Assembly: GCF_902459735.1 (NCBI RefSeq)
Contig: NZ_CABPRV010000012.1
Span: 62,001-126,000 of the forward strand
DNA from: Pandoraea capi
GTDB lineage: Bacteria > Pseudomonadota > Gammaproteobacteria > Burkholderiales > Burkholderiaceae
DNA: 64,000 bases
Reading direction: 5' to 3'
Shown: positions 1 through 8,008 of the stretch, piece by piece
Layout: each line of letters starts with the position of its first letter
Numbering within the stretch: position 1 is the first letter of the stretch
Notes under the pieces: generated by a model
Databases searched by the model: none
Seen by the model: the letters and a program-made list of their open reading frames with translations, nothing else
Told to the model about the DNA's origin: nothing
Made by a program: the position numbers and the translations under genes

Positions 1-594
1 GACGACCTCGAAGTCCCCGGCGTGGGCACGTTCAAGGCGACGCTTATCAATGCGGGAATTCCGACGATCTTCCTGAACGCCGAAGACATCGGCTACAAGG
101 GCACCGAATTGCAGGACACCATCAACAGCGACCCGAAAGCGCTCGCCATGTTCGAGACGATTCGCGCTCACGGCGCCATTCGCATGGGGCTGATCAAGGA
201 CGTGTCGGAAGCGGCAACGCGCCAGCACACACCGAAGGTCGCGTTCGTGGCGAAGCCTGCGGGCTATACGGCGTCGAGCGGCAAGGTCGTGAATGCCGGT
301 GACGTGGACCTGCTGGTTCGCGCGCTGTCGATGGGCAAGCTCCATCATGCGATGATGGGCACGGCGGCGGTGTGTATCGGCGCGGCCGCGTCCATTCCGG
401 GCACGCTCGTGAATCTGGCCGCCGGGGGCGGCGCACGCAATGCCGTGCGCTTCGGCCACCCGTCGGGCACGTTGCGTGTGGGTGCAGAGGCCAACGAGGC
501 GGGCGGCGAGTGGACGGTCACGAAGGCCATCATGAGCCGCAGTGCCCGTGTGCTGATGGAAGGCTGGGTCCGCGTTCCGGGAGATGCGTTCTGA
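1..594 (+). CDS. prpF: 2-methylaconitate cis-trans isomerase PrpF, 3' part
   Basis: The reading frame is already open at base 1, so the gene starts before the window; only the last ~197 residues are present. The sequence looks like the C-terminal half of PrpF, with the stretch NAGIPTIFLNAEDIG followed by FVAKPAGYTASSG, and a Gly/Ala-rich segment HHAMMGTAAVCIGAAASIPG. In the AcnD-dependent 2-methylcitrate cycle, PrpF isomerises 2-methylaconitate so that propionyl-CoA carbon can continue to succinate and pyruvate. The next gene, 33 bases downstream on the same strand, is prpD, which fits the Burkholderiales order acnD-prpF-prpD. Function is assigned from family resemblance and context; the missing N-terminal half cannot be checked. 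Confidence 0.9.
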   Translation, partial: DDLEVPGVGTFKATLINAGIPTIFLNAEDIGYKGTELQDTINSDPKALAMFETIRAHGAIRMGLIKDVSEAATRQHTPKVAFVAKPAGYTASSGKVVNAGDVDLLVRALSMGKLHHAMMGTAAVCIGAAASIPGTLVNLAAGGGARNAVRFGHPSGTLRVGAEANEAGGEWTVTKAIMSRSARVLMEGWVRVPGDAF

Positions 595-627
595 CGAGGC
601 GCTGATCCCCGTCACAGGAGGTAGTCG

Positions 628-2103
628 ATGTCTGCAAATGAATCGAGCGTTCGGAAAAATTCACCCATTTCGAACGTGCGCCCCTCGCCCGACAACGTGC
701 TGACCCACATTGTCGACTACGTCCTGACCTACGAGATCCGCAGCGATCTTGCCTTCGATACCGCGCGTTACTGCCTGATCGACACGCTCGGGTGCGGTTT
801 CGAAGCGCTCTCTTATCCTGCGTGCACCAAACTGCTGGGCCCCATCGTGCCGGGCACCGTCGTGCCGAACGGGGCGAAGGTGCCCGGCACGCCGTATCAG
901 CTCGATCCGGTGCAGGCCGCGTTCAGTCTGGGCGCGATGATCCGCTGGCTGGACTTCAACGACACGTGGCTCGCCGCCGAGTGGGGGCATCCGTCCGACA
1001 ATCTCGGCGGCATCCTGATGACGGCCGACTGGCTCTCGCGCACAGCGGTCGCGCAAGGGCAGCCGCCGCTCACGATGCGTCATGTGCTCGCGGCGATGAT
1101 CAAGGCGCACGAGATTCAGGGATGTCTCGCGCTGGAGAACTCGTTCAATCAGGTCGGGCTCGATCACGTGGTGCTGGTCAAGGTCGCATCGACGGCGGTG
1201 GTCGGCGAGATGCTGGGCCTCTCGCGCGACGAGCTGATCAACGCGCTTTCGCTGGCGTTCGTCGATGGACAGAGCCTGCGCACGTATCGTCATGCGCCCA
1301 ACACCGGCAGTCGCAAGTCATGGGCCGCCGGGGATGCAACGAGCCGCGCGGTGCGTCTCGCACTCATGGCGCGCACGGGGGAGATGGGGTATCCGTCCGT
1401 GCTGACGGCGAAGACGTGGGGCTTTTACGACGTGCTGTTCAAGGGCAAGCCGTTCGCCTTTCAGCGGCCTTATGGGTCGTACGTGATGGAGAACGTGCTG
1501 TTCAAGATTTCGTTCCCCGCCGAGTTTCATGCGCAGACGGCTGCCGAGGCTGCCATGACGCTGCACCGGCAACTGGCGTCGATGGGGCGCCGCGCCGAGG
1601 ACATCCGCTCGGTGAAGATTCGCACGCATGCGGCGGCGATTCGCATCATCGACAAGCAGGGGCCGCTCGCCAATCCGGCGGATCGCGATCACTGCATTCA
1701 GTACATGGTCGCCGTGCCGTTGCTGTTCGGACGCTTGACGGCATCCGACTATGAGGACGACGTGGCGGCCGACCCGCGTATCGACGCGTTGCGCGCGAAG
1801 ATCGTCTGCGAGGAAGACCCGCAGTTCACGCGCGATTATCACGATCCGGACAAGCGCTCGATCGCCAACGGGCTGAGCGTCACGCTGAACGACGGCACCG
1901 TGCTCGACGAAGTACTTGTCGAATACCCGATCGGCCACAAGCGGCGTCGCGACGAAGGCATGCCGTTGCTCGTGGAGAAGTTCAGAACGAACCTGGCGCG
2001 CCGCTTCGCCGCCCGCGCGCAGACCCGCATTCTCGACGTGGCGCTCGACCGGCAACGACTGGAGACGATGCCGGTGCATCAGTTCGTGGATTTGATGGTG
2101 TGA
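628..2103 (+). CDS. prpD: 2-methylcitrate dehydratase PrpD
   Basis: This encodes 491 residues, close to the ~483 usual for PrpD of the MmgE/PrpD family. The ATG at 628 follows a strong ribosome binding site (aggagg about 8 bases upstream). Family-like segments visible are [20 protein letters not shown] near the N-terminus, [19 protein letters not shown] around residue 110, and [20 protein letters not shown] around residue 225. PrpD dehydrates 2-methylcitrate to 2-methylaconitate in propionate catabolism. It follows prpF closely and is probably its co-transcribed partner and the last gene of the prp operon, because a hairpin and a convergent gene follow. Presence beside AcnD/PrpF-type genes means dehydration may be partly redundant, as in other bacteria. 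Confidence 0.95.
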   Translation: MSANESSVRKNSPISNVRPSPDNVLTHIVDYVLTYEIRSDLAFDTARYCLIDTLGCGFEALSYPACTKLLGPIVPGTVVPNGAKVPGTPYQLDPVQAAFSLGAMIRWLDFNDTWLAAEWGHPSDNLGGILMTADWLSRTAVAQGQPPLTMRHVLAAMIKAHEIQGCLALENSFNQVGLDHVVLVKVASTAVVGEMLGLSRDELINALSLAFVDGQSLRTYRHAPNTGSRKSWAAGDATSRAVRLALMARTGEMGYPSVLTAKTWGFYDVLFKGKPFAFQRPYGSYVMENVLFKISFPAEFHAQTAAEAAMTLHRQLASMGRRAEDIRSVKIRTHAAAIRIIDKQGPLANPADRDHCIQYMVAVPLLFGRLTASDYEDDVAADPRIDALRAKIVCEEDPQFTRDYHDPDKRSIANGLSVTLNDGTVLDEVLVEYPIGHKRRRDEGMPLLVEKFRTNLARRFAARAQTRILDVALDRQRLETMPVHQFVDLMV

Positions 2104-2110
2104 TGCCGAC

Positions 2111-2142
2111 GGCATCCGGCGCGAGGCGCGACACCGGATGCC
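2111..2142. terminator. hairpin between convergent prpD and MFS gene
   Basis: An inverted repeat of 9 bases (GGCATCCGG / CCGGATGCC) with a 14-base loop sits in the 45-base gap between the stops of prpD and of the convergent transporter gene. There is no clear T-run on either side, so it is at best a weak or bidirectional terminator. Confidence 0.5.
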
Positions 2143-2148
2143 GATCGA

Positions 2149-3399
2149 TTACATCGCGGATGCGTTGTCGCCCGCGACTACCGGGCGGCGCAGTCCACCC
2201 GCCCAGTGAAGCGCCAACGCGAGTGCGCCCAGCACGACACCCAGTGCGACGACGCCCGTCCATCCGAAGCGCGCCATCAGCCAGCCGCTGACGGTCGCGC
2301 CCACCGCGCCGCCGAAGAACGTCGCCGTCATGTAGAGACTGTTGATGCGTCCCTGCGCTTTCGGGTCGACGGCGAACGCACGCGTCTGGTTGGCGACGAG
2401 GCCCGCCTGCACGCCGATATCGAGCACGATCACACCGATCACGAGCAACGCGAGCGACACGTTTGCGCCGCCGAGCACCAGATAGGACAGCGTGACGATA
2501 CCGATGCTCGCGCCGACGATGCCGCGCGGGCCGAGCTTGTCGGTGGCGCGTCCGCCAAGCGACGCCGCGAACGCACCCGCCGCACCGATGATGCCGAAGC
2601 CTCCCGCCCACGCGCTGCCGAGGTGCCACGGTCCGCTCGCGAGCAGCGCGGCGAGGTTCACCCAGAACGCATTGAAGCAGGCCCACAACAGCGCCTGAAT
2701 CATCATCGACTCCCGAAGCGGGCGATGATCGCGGGCGAGCGGCCACAGCGAGGCCAGCAGGCGAGCATACGAGAGGTCGGTGCTCGGACGTCCTTTCGGC
2801 AACAGCACGGCCGCCGCGAACCACACCGGGATCATGAAGGCTGCCTCCATGCCGTAGACGGCACGCCAGCCGAAGGTCTCGCCGACGATGCCGGCAATCG
2901 TGCGTCCGAGCAGAATGCCAACCATGATGCCGCTCACCACTGTGCCGACGGACCGGCCGCGTTGCTCCGGGCGTGACATGACGGCCGCGAACGGCACCAG
3001 TTGCTGCGGCACGCAGCACACCACGCCCAGACTGAACGACGCCGCGATCAATGCCCAGATGCCGGGGGCAAAGGCGGCGGCCAGCGCAAAGCAGAAGGCG
3101 AGGGCAATCTGCACGAGCACGAGCTTGCGGCGGTCGTAACGGTCGCCAAGCGGCAGCAGCAGGGCGAGGCCCGACGAGAAGCCGAGCAACGCGGCGGCGG
3201 CGACGAGATCCACCGTCCCCAGATCGACGTGCATGCTCGTCGCAATCAGGGGCAGGATCGGCTGCGTGCAGTAGATGTTGGTGATCACCGCACCTGCGAC
3301 GATCGCCATCATGACGATCTTGCTGCGCGACGCGATCTCGGGCGGCGGTGCTGCAGCACTGGGCGTGCTGGGGGAGGTCGGGGTGTTGGGCGATGGCAT
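2149..3399 (-). CDS. MFS transporter (DHA1-like exporter)
   Basis: A 416-residue protein with about 12 hydrophobic segments and an N-terminal cytoplasmic stretch rich in Pro, Ser and Ala. The segment VITNIYCTQPILPLIA near residue 40 is typical of the MFS subfamily with an N-x-Y-x-x-Q-P-[IL] signature in helix 1. LPLGDRYDRRKLVLVQ is the loop 2-3 motif (G-D-x-x-[DG]-R-[RK]) of major facilitator exporters. Substrate cannot be predicted. It is divergent from the LysR gene at 3584 across ~180 bases, an arrangement in which the regulator often controls the transporter. The first in-frame ATG at 3399 is used; a later start is possible because residues 1-25 are low complexity. Confidence 0.9.
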   Translation of the reverse strand: MPSPNTPTSPSTPSAAAPPPEIASRSKIVMMAIVAGAVITNIYCTQPILPLIATSMHVDLGTVDLVAAAALLGFSSGLALLLPLGDRYDRRKLVLVQIALAFCFALAAAFAPGIWALIAASFSLGVVCCVPQQLVPFAAVMSRPEQRGRSVGTVVSGIMVGILLGRTIAGIVGETFGWRAVYGMEAAFMIPVWFAAAVLLPKGRPSTDLSYARLLASLWPLARDHRPLRESMMIQALLWACFNAFWVNLAALLASGPWHLGSAWAGGFGIIGAAGAFAASLGGRATDKLGPRGIVGASIGIVTLSYLVLGGANVSLALLVIGVIVLDIGVQAGLVANQTRAFAVDPKAQGRINSLYMTATFFGGAVGATVSGWLMARFGWTGVVALGVVLGALALALHWAGGLRRPVVAGDNASAM

Positions 3400-3583
3400 A
3401 TTGCGTTCCTGTCATGAAGGTCACCGGATGTGGACGCCCGTCGAGTCAGACCTACACGGCCGGATAGGGCCGGACGGTGCCTGACGGTGCGGTACCACGT
3501 TTGATGACGGACATTACGCGCTTGCACCTATGTAGAGAATCCATCAAGATCAGGAATCATCTTTCCGAAATTTGGTAGGGTCC

Positions 3584-4486
3584 ATGAATCGGCTCGAATC
3601 GATGTCCATCCTCATCGCGGTGGTCGACGCGGGAAGTCTGTCGGCCGCATCGCGTCGCCTCGGCATGCCGTTGGCCACGGTCAGTCGCAAGGTGGGAGAG
3701 CTCGAGGCGCACCTGAAGACCCGGTTGTTGCACCGGACCACGCGTCAGTTGTCGCTGACCGAAGCGGGCAGCGCCTACGTGGCGGCGTGCCGCCGGATTC
3801 TCGAAGACATTGGCGAGGCCGAGCGGACGGCGACGGGCGAGTACGTCACACCGAAGGGGGAACTGGTACTCACGGCGCCGGTCGTGTTCGGTCGTCTGCA
3901 TGTGCTGCCCGTGGTCGCGGAATTCCTGGCGCAGTATCCGGAGATCGACGTGCGTCTGATGCTGACCGATCGTGTCGTGCATCTGATGGACGAACACGCG
4001 GACGTCGCGTTGCGCATCGGCGATTTGCCGGACAGTTCACTGGTGGCGAGGGGCATCGGCGCGGTGCGCCGGGTGATCTGCGCGAGTCCCGGTTATCTCG
4101 CGGCGCATGGCGTACCGCAGCGACCCCGGGACCTTGAGGGGCACGCTTGCATTACGTTCGAAGTGCTGGCGTCGCGCCGGGCGTGGGAGTTCGGTGAGGG
4201 CAGAACCGGGCAGTCGGTGCCGATTCACTCCCGGTTGGCGGTAAACACTGCCGAAGCCGCGATCTCGGCCGCCGTGCTCGGCGTGGGGTTCGTGCGCGTG
4301 TTGTCGTATCAGGTCGCGCAGGCGCTCGGCGACGATGCCTTGCGCGTCGTGCTGAAAGACTTCGAAGCCATGCCGCTTCCCGTCAATCTCGTGCACAAGG
4401 GGCAGACGCCGCTGCCCCTGAAGTTACGTGTCTTTCTCGACTTCGCCGCACCGCGCCTGCGGGAGAGGATCGCCGGACTCGGCTGA
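3584..4486 (+). CDS. LysR-family transcriptional regulator
   Basis: The protein has about 300 residues, the normal LysR size. The N-terminal winged helix-turn-helix is clear (AGSLSAASRRLGMPLATVS, then RTTRQLSLTEAG), followed by a substrate-binding domain with segments such as DVALRIGDLPDSSLVARGIG, typical of the large CrgA/DsdC-like subgroup. I place the start at ATG 3584, which has agggtcc just upstream; the frame also opens four codons earlier at a TTG. It is divergent from the MFS gene (2149-3399), which is its most likely target. The effector is unknown. Confidence 0.92.
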   Translation: MNRLESMSILIAVVDAGSLSAASRRLGMPLATVSRKVGELEAHLKTRLLHRTTRQLSLTEAGSAYVAACRRILEDIGEAERTATGEYVTPKGELVLTAPVVFGRLHVLPVVAEFLAQYPEIDVRLMLTDRVVHLMDEHADVALRIGDLPDSSLVARGIGAVRRVICASPGYLAAHGVPQRPRDLEGHACITFEVLASRRAWEFGEGRTGQSVPIHSRLAVNTAEAAISAAVLGVGFVRVLSYQVAQALGDDALRVVLKDFEAMPLPVNLVHKGQTPLPLKLRVFLDFAAPRLRERIAGLG

Positions 4487-4517
4487 CTCTCCAGGGGCGC
4501 GACGCGACGTGCGGTGC

Positions 4518-5669
4518 TCAGCCCTTGTGCGTATAACGCAGGCGAGTCATCTGTTCGGCGCTGTCCGCCAGCAGGCCGGCGGCGTCTGCGATGGCCTTCT
4601 CGAGCGTGGTCGGTCCGAACGTCAGCGAGAAGCATCCGGAGAAGACGCGCGAGAGATTGTCGAGCGCGCTGCGGTCGATGGCGCCCGAGAGCAGCGACGC
4701 CGTCGCGCCCGCCTTGATGGCGACCTGCGCGGCGATCATCGGGGTCTTGCCCGACAGCGTTTGACCGTCGCTGCGGCCCTCGCCGGTGATGAGCCAGTCA
4801 GCGCCTTCCACCGCTTGCGGCAGACCGACGCGTTCCGCGACCACTTCCGCGCCGGAGCGGAATTGTGCACCCAGCAGGTGCAGGGCGAAACCCAGACCGC
4901 CTGCGGCACCCGCGCCTGCACGGCTGGCCGCTTCGCTGGCGTTGAACGCACGATGCGCATGACCGGCGAAGTGGGCGATGGCGCGGTCGAGCGGTTCGAC
5001 CTGCGCTTCGCTCACGCCCTTCTGCGGCCCGAAGATGGCCGTCGCGCCTTGCGTGCCGTTCAGCGGATTGTTGACGTCGGACATCGCCACCAGTTCGCAG
5101 TCTTTCAGGCGAGCGTCGAGTCCGTTCAGATCGATCGAGGCCACACGATGCAGCGCGGCCGGCACCGGCGGGACCTCTTCACCGGCTTCGTTGAGCAGGC
5201 GCGCACCGAGGCCGACGAGCAGACCGGCGCCGCCATCGTTCGTGCTGCTGCCGCCCAGACCGATGAGCACGCGTCGTGCGCCGGTGTCGAGCAGGGCGCG
5301 CAGCAACTCGCCGAGACCGATCGTCGAGCGCTCGGCCACGGGGGTCTGCATGCCGACCGGGTCGGTGATGCTCACGACGTTGGCGCTCTCAAGCACGCCG
5401 GTGCCGTCGGGCATGACGCCGTACTCGGCCGTGACTGAGGCGTTGCCCGCGCCGCGCACCGACAACGGCACGCGACGTCCGCCGGCGGAGAGCAGGGCAT
5501 CGAGCGTGCCTTCGCCGCCGTCGGCCATCGGGCGCAGACGCAGATCGGCCTGCGGCAGCACGCGGGCAATGCCGGACGCGATGGCTTGCGCCACTTCAGG
5601 CGCGCTCAGCGAACCTTTGAACGAATCGGGGGCAATAACGATGATCGGGGCTTGCGCATTGCTGGACAT
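4518..5669 (-). CDS. glycerate kinase (GlxK/GarK family)
   Basis: A 383-residue protein matching the length of class II glycerate 2-kinases. The N-terminus IIVIAPDSFKGSLSAPEVA, the following RPMADGGEGT and the later IGLGGSSTNDGGAG are the conserved blocks of this family. It phosphorylates D-glycerate to 2-phosphoglycerate, feeding the products of glyoxylate, glucarate or serine breakdown into lower glycolysis. It ends 31 bases from the convergent LysR gene and stands alone; no hydroxypyruvate reductase, tartronate semialdehyde reductase or glyoxylate carboligase gene is adjacent, so its pathway partner must lie elsewhere. The choice of symbol (garK versus glxK) cannot be made from sequence. 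Confidence 0.95.
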   Translation of the reverse strand: MSSNAQAPIIVIAPDSFKGSLSAPEVAQAIASGIARVLPQADLRLRPMADGGEGTLDALLSAGGRRVPLSVRGAGNASVTAEYGVMPDGTGVLESANVVSITDPVGMQTPVAERSTIGLGELLRALLDTGARRVLIGLGGSSTNDGGAGLLVGLGARLLNEAGEEVPPVPAALHRVASIDLNGLDARLKDCELVAMSDVNNPLNGTQGATAIFGPQKGVSEAQVEPLDRAIAHFAGHAHRAFNASEAASRAGAGAAGGLGFALHLLGAQFRSGAEVVAERVGLPQAVEGADWLITGEGRSDGQTLSGKTPMIAAQVAIKAGATASLLSGAIDRSALDNLSRVFSGCFSLTFGPTTLEKAIADAAGLLADSAEQMTRLRYTHKG

Positions 5670-6024
5670 GGAAATCGGGACAGTCGCAAAAAGTGATTCG
5701 GGTTGGCAGGATTCACGTGCGCCGCAGGTGAAGACGCGGCCCGCTTGTTGTTATCGCTTATGGCGTACCGGCAGGACGGTGAGTCCGTAGTCCGGCGGGC
5801 GGGGTCGCACGCTGGCTTCGCTGCTGGATGGGACGCGAAGCGGTGCGACGCAGTGTGACAGAAACCGCCAATATACGCGATTCGGGCCGGCGCGCATTGC
5901 GCGAATTGCCATGCTATGAATAACACGAGTAAGATGAGCGCCAATCGGCAATGCGTCACCCGACAGGCCGCAGGTTTCGCAGATTCGTTTGCGAAACTGG
6001 CGCGTGAAACGGGCGTGCGCGTGA
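5670..6024. other. intergenic stretch without a convincing gene
   Basis: These 355 bases hold the upstream region of the glycerate kinase gene (minus strand). Open frames here lack protein-like composition. A short ATG frame at 5916-6053 (45 codons) is possible but shows no clear coding bias or ribosome binding site. Confidence 0.5.
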
Positions 6025-6171
6025 GTGAACAACAAGCCGGTCAACATCAATGAACAAGACGGCGCGCGTGGCGGCCCGGCACGGATGCATCAAGACATCC
6101 CGTGGCTGCCGGAGATGGCGCGCCTCGACCAGATCCTGCATGACGTCAAGATTTCGCCCGGCCTGCCGTGA
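6025..6171 (+). CDS. possible small protein, 48 residues
   Basis: A GTG-started frame of 49 codons, too short for usual gene calling. Its C-terminal half reads MHQDIPWLPEMARLDQILHD, followed by VKISPGLP, with a balanced amino-acid mix. Codon third positions are mostly G or C, as in neighbouring genes, whereas the other two frames look random. An internal ATG at 6085 would give 28 residues. No good ribosome binding site is visible and I do not recognise the product. It precedes the lipoprotein gene by about 60 bases on the same strand. Confidence 0.35.
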   Translation: MNNKPVNINEQDGARGGPARMHQDIPWLPEMARLDQILHDVKISPGLP

Positions 6172-6234
6172 CAGCCGGAGACTGCCAGTTGACGCGACGC
6201 GTGCGGCAACGATTTGCAAGTGTGGAGCGGGGCC

Positions 6235-6741
6235 ATGAACCGGGGCATCAACACGAATTTCGGCACGGTGCGCGATGCGCAGCGCGGTGTCGTGCGGGCG
6301 GCGAGCCTCGCAAGTCTGGCGCTGGCGGTGCTGCTCGCCGGGTGCGCGCAGACCGCGCCGGTCGCGGCCAAGCCTGACGATCCGCCGGTGGGCAGCGTCG
6401 CCGACGTCGCACCGGAAAACGTAAAAGTCGAGACGTTGCCTGCCTATCGCGACACGATCAGCGATGCGCGCGCCAATGGCGCCGTCTGGCAGGGATCGTC
6501 GAAGAAGACTTTCCCGCGCGTGAGCGCCTGCACCGCGCGTCTCTGGAAGAAGCAACTGCCCTACGCCCGTTTGCAGCGGGTCAAGGCGGGTGTGGGACAG
6601 ACGCTCGAACTCTCGTCTCAGGACGACGGCATTCTCGCCATTCTCGACCTCGCCCCGCGCAAGCCGGGCAGCGAAGGGTCGCTCTACCTCGGCTCGACGG
6701 GCCCGCAATCGCTGGCCGACGCCGTGCGTCAGTGCCTCTGA
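6235..6741 (+). CDS. small secreted lipoprotein, unknown function
   Basis: The product has 168 residues from the ATG at 6235, which has ggagcggggcc upstream; a TTG seven codons earlier is in frame but less likely. A hydrophobic stretch ends in the lipobox LLAGC, so the mature protein should be a membrane-anchored lipoprotein. The mature part contains two cysteines besides the lipidated one (VSACTARLW and the C-terminal RQCL), which could form a disulfide. I recognise no domain. It lies upstream of glpR on the same strand with a gap of about 190 bases, so co-transcription is uncertain. Confidence 0.75.
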   Translation: MNRGINTNFGTVRDAQRGVVRAASLASLALAVLLAGCAQTAPVAAKPDDPPVGSVADVAPENVKVETLPAYRDTISDARANGAVWQGSSKKTFPRVSACTARLWKKQLPYARLQRVKAGVGQTLELSSQDDGILAILDLAPRKPGSEGSLYLGSTGPQSLADAVRQCL

Positions 6742-6928
6742 GGGCTTCCCGGCGTCTTCGCAGGGACCAATTCAGGCTCGCGCAGACGCCGTCGCGTCAT
6801 CGGGCGGTGGCGGCGTCGGCCCGGCTGCCATGCTGTTGTCACCGCGACGTCATACAACGGCGGAGTATCATGACGGCGAACGCGCGGCCGGTCGGGCGGC
6901 GCGAAGGCTATTACCTGTGTGCGTGCCG

Positions 6929-7780
6929 ATGTCCTCTACCGAATCTGTCGAATCCGCCGACCCTGTCGATGCCCTCGACATCCCCGAAGGCCCTGCTGCG
7001 ACGGGTGATGCGACACAGGCGTCGCTCAACCCGCGCCAGCAATCGCTTTTCGACGCGGTTCGCCGCGATGGCTTCCTGACCGTCGACGAACTGGCGGCGC
7101 GCTTCGACGTCACGCCGCAAACCATCCGCCGCGACATCAATTTCCTGGCCGAACGCAAGTGGGTGCGGCGCTACCACGGGGGCGTCGGCTTGCCCGGCGG
7201 CGCGGAGAACGACGCGTACGACGCCCGTCAGACGCAACTGGCCGACGAAAAGCGTCGCATCGCGGTGCGTCTCGCCGAGCAAATTCCCGATCACGCCTCC
7301 CTCTTCATCAATCTGGGCACCACCACGGAAGCCGTGGCGCGAGCGTTGTCGCGCCATCGTGGTCTGCGTGTCATCACCAACAACCTGCACGTGGCGGCGA
7401 TGATGAGCAACTACGCCGACGCCGAGGTCATCATCACCGGCGGCGTGGTGCGCGCACGCGATCAAGGCGTGACGGGCGAGGCCACGCTCGATTTCATTCG
7501 TCAGTTCAAGGTCGACTTCGGCATCGTGGGGATCTCCGCCATTGACGCCGACGGGACGTTGCGCGATTTCGACTACCGCGAAGTGCGGGTGGCCGAAGCG
7601 ATCATCGCGCAGTCCCGTACGGTGTTTCTGGCCGCCGATCACAGCAAGTTCGGACGTCCGGCGCTCGTGCGGCTCGGCCATCTTTCGCAAGTCGATGCGT
7701 TGTTCACCGACCGCCCGGTCCCGGCAGGCATGGAGGCGGTGATTGCCGAGGCCGGAACGCGGGTCCACGTGGCGGACTGA
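6929..7780 (+). CDS. glpR: DeoR-family glycerol-3-phosphate regulon repressor GlpR
   Basis: The protein has 283 residues when started at ATG 6929; the frame runs further upstream without protein-like sequence. The DeoR-type helix-turn-helix is clear at about residues 37-90 (LTVDELAARFDVTPQTIRRD), followed by the sugar-isomerase-like sensor domain with NLGTTTEAVARAL, VITNNLHVA and the C-terminal AADHSKFGR. The first ~35 residues are an extra acidic/Ala-rich extension. In known systems GlpR binds glycerol-3-phosphate and represses glp genes. The downstream glpD and glpK genes and the GlpR-type palindromes at 7806-7937 support this identity strongly. Confidence 0.95.
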   Translation: MSSTESVESADPVDALDIPEGPAATGDATQASLNPRQQSLFDAVRRDGFLTVDELAARFDVTPQTIRRDINFLAERKWVRRYHGGVGLPGGAENDAYDARQTQLADEKRRIAVRLAEQIPDHASLFINLGTTTEAVARALSRHRGLRVITNNLHVAAMMSNYADAEVIITGGVVRARDQGVTGEATLDFIRQFKVDFGIVGISAIDADGTLRDFDYREVRVAEAIIAQSRTVFLAADHSKFGRPALVRLGHLSQVDALFTDRPVPAGMEAVIAEAGTRVHVAD

Positions 7781-7805
7781 CGCCGCCCGGACGCGTGCGA
7801 TGACG

Positions 7806-7937
7806 AATGTGCGAACGCCCACATCGGGACGTTGAAATGTGCGAATTCGAAACTCATGTGGCGTGATCTGTTAGAATTCGAATGTTGATGTTCGAAAACG
7901 AACATTTTCAGAGCGTTTGCGAAAATTCCGAACATTT
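7806..7937. promoter_or_regulatory. array of GlpR-type operators before glpD
   Basis: The gap between glpR and glpD holds one perfect and three degenerate copies of an ATGTKCGA-type palindrome. The degenerate copies are at about 7807-7824 (ATGTGCGAAC...CACAT), 7837-7857 (ATGTGCGAATTCGAA then ACTCAT) and 7916-7937 (TTTGCGAA then TTCCGAACATTT). The perfect copy is listed separately. This agrees with the E. coli GlpR consensus (roughly WATGTTCGWW and its complement). The spacing suggests cooperative repressor binding over the glpD promoter. Confidence 0.75.
7888..7905. promoter_or_regulatory. perfect GlpR operator palindrome
   Basis: ATGTTCG-AAAA-CGAACAT is a perfect 7-base inverted repeat with a 4-base A spacer, matching the GlpR operator consensus. 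It is 104 bases upstream of the glpD start, where a repressor would overlap or flank the promoter. Confidence 0.85.
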
Positions 7938-8008
7938 CTAACATTCCGAGCTTTCGTGAACCCGTTCGACCTTTTCCCTGATTTGCCCCCGATATTGGGA
8001 GTGACGAC

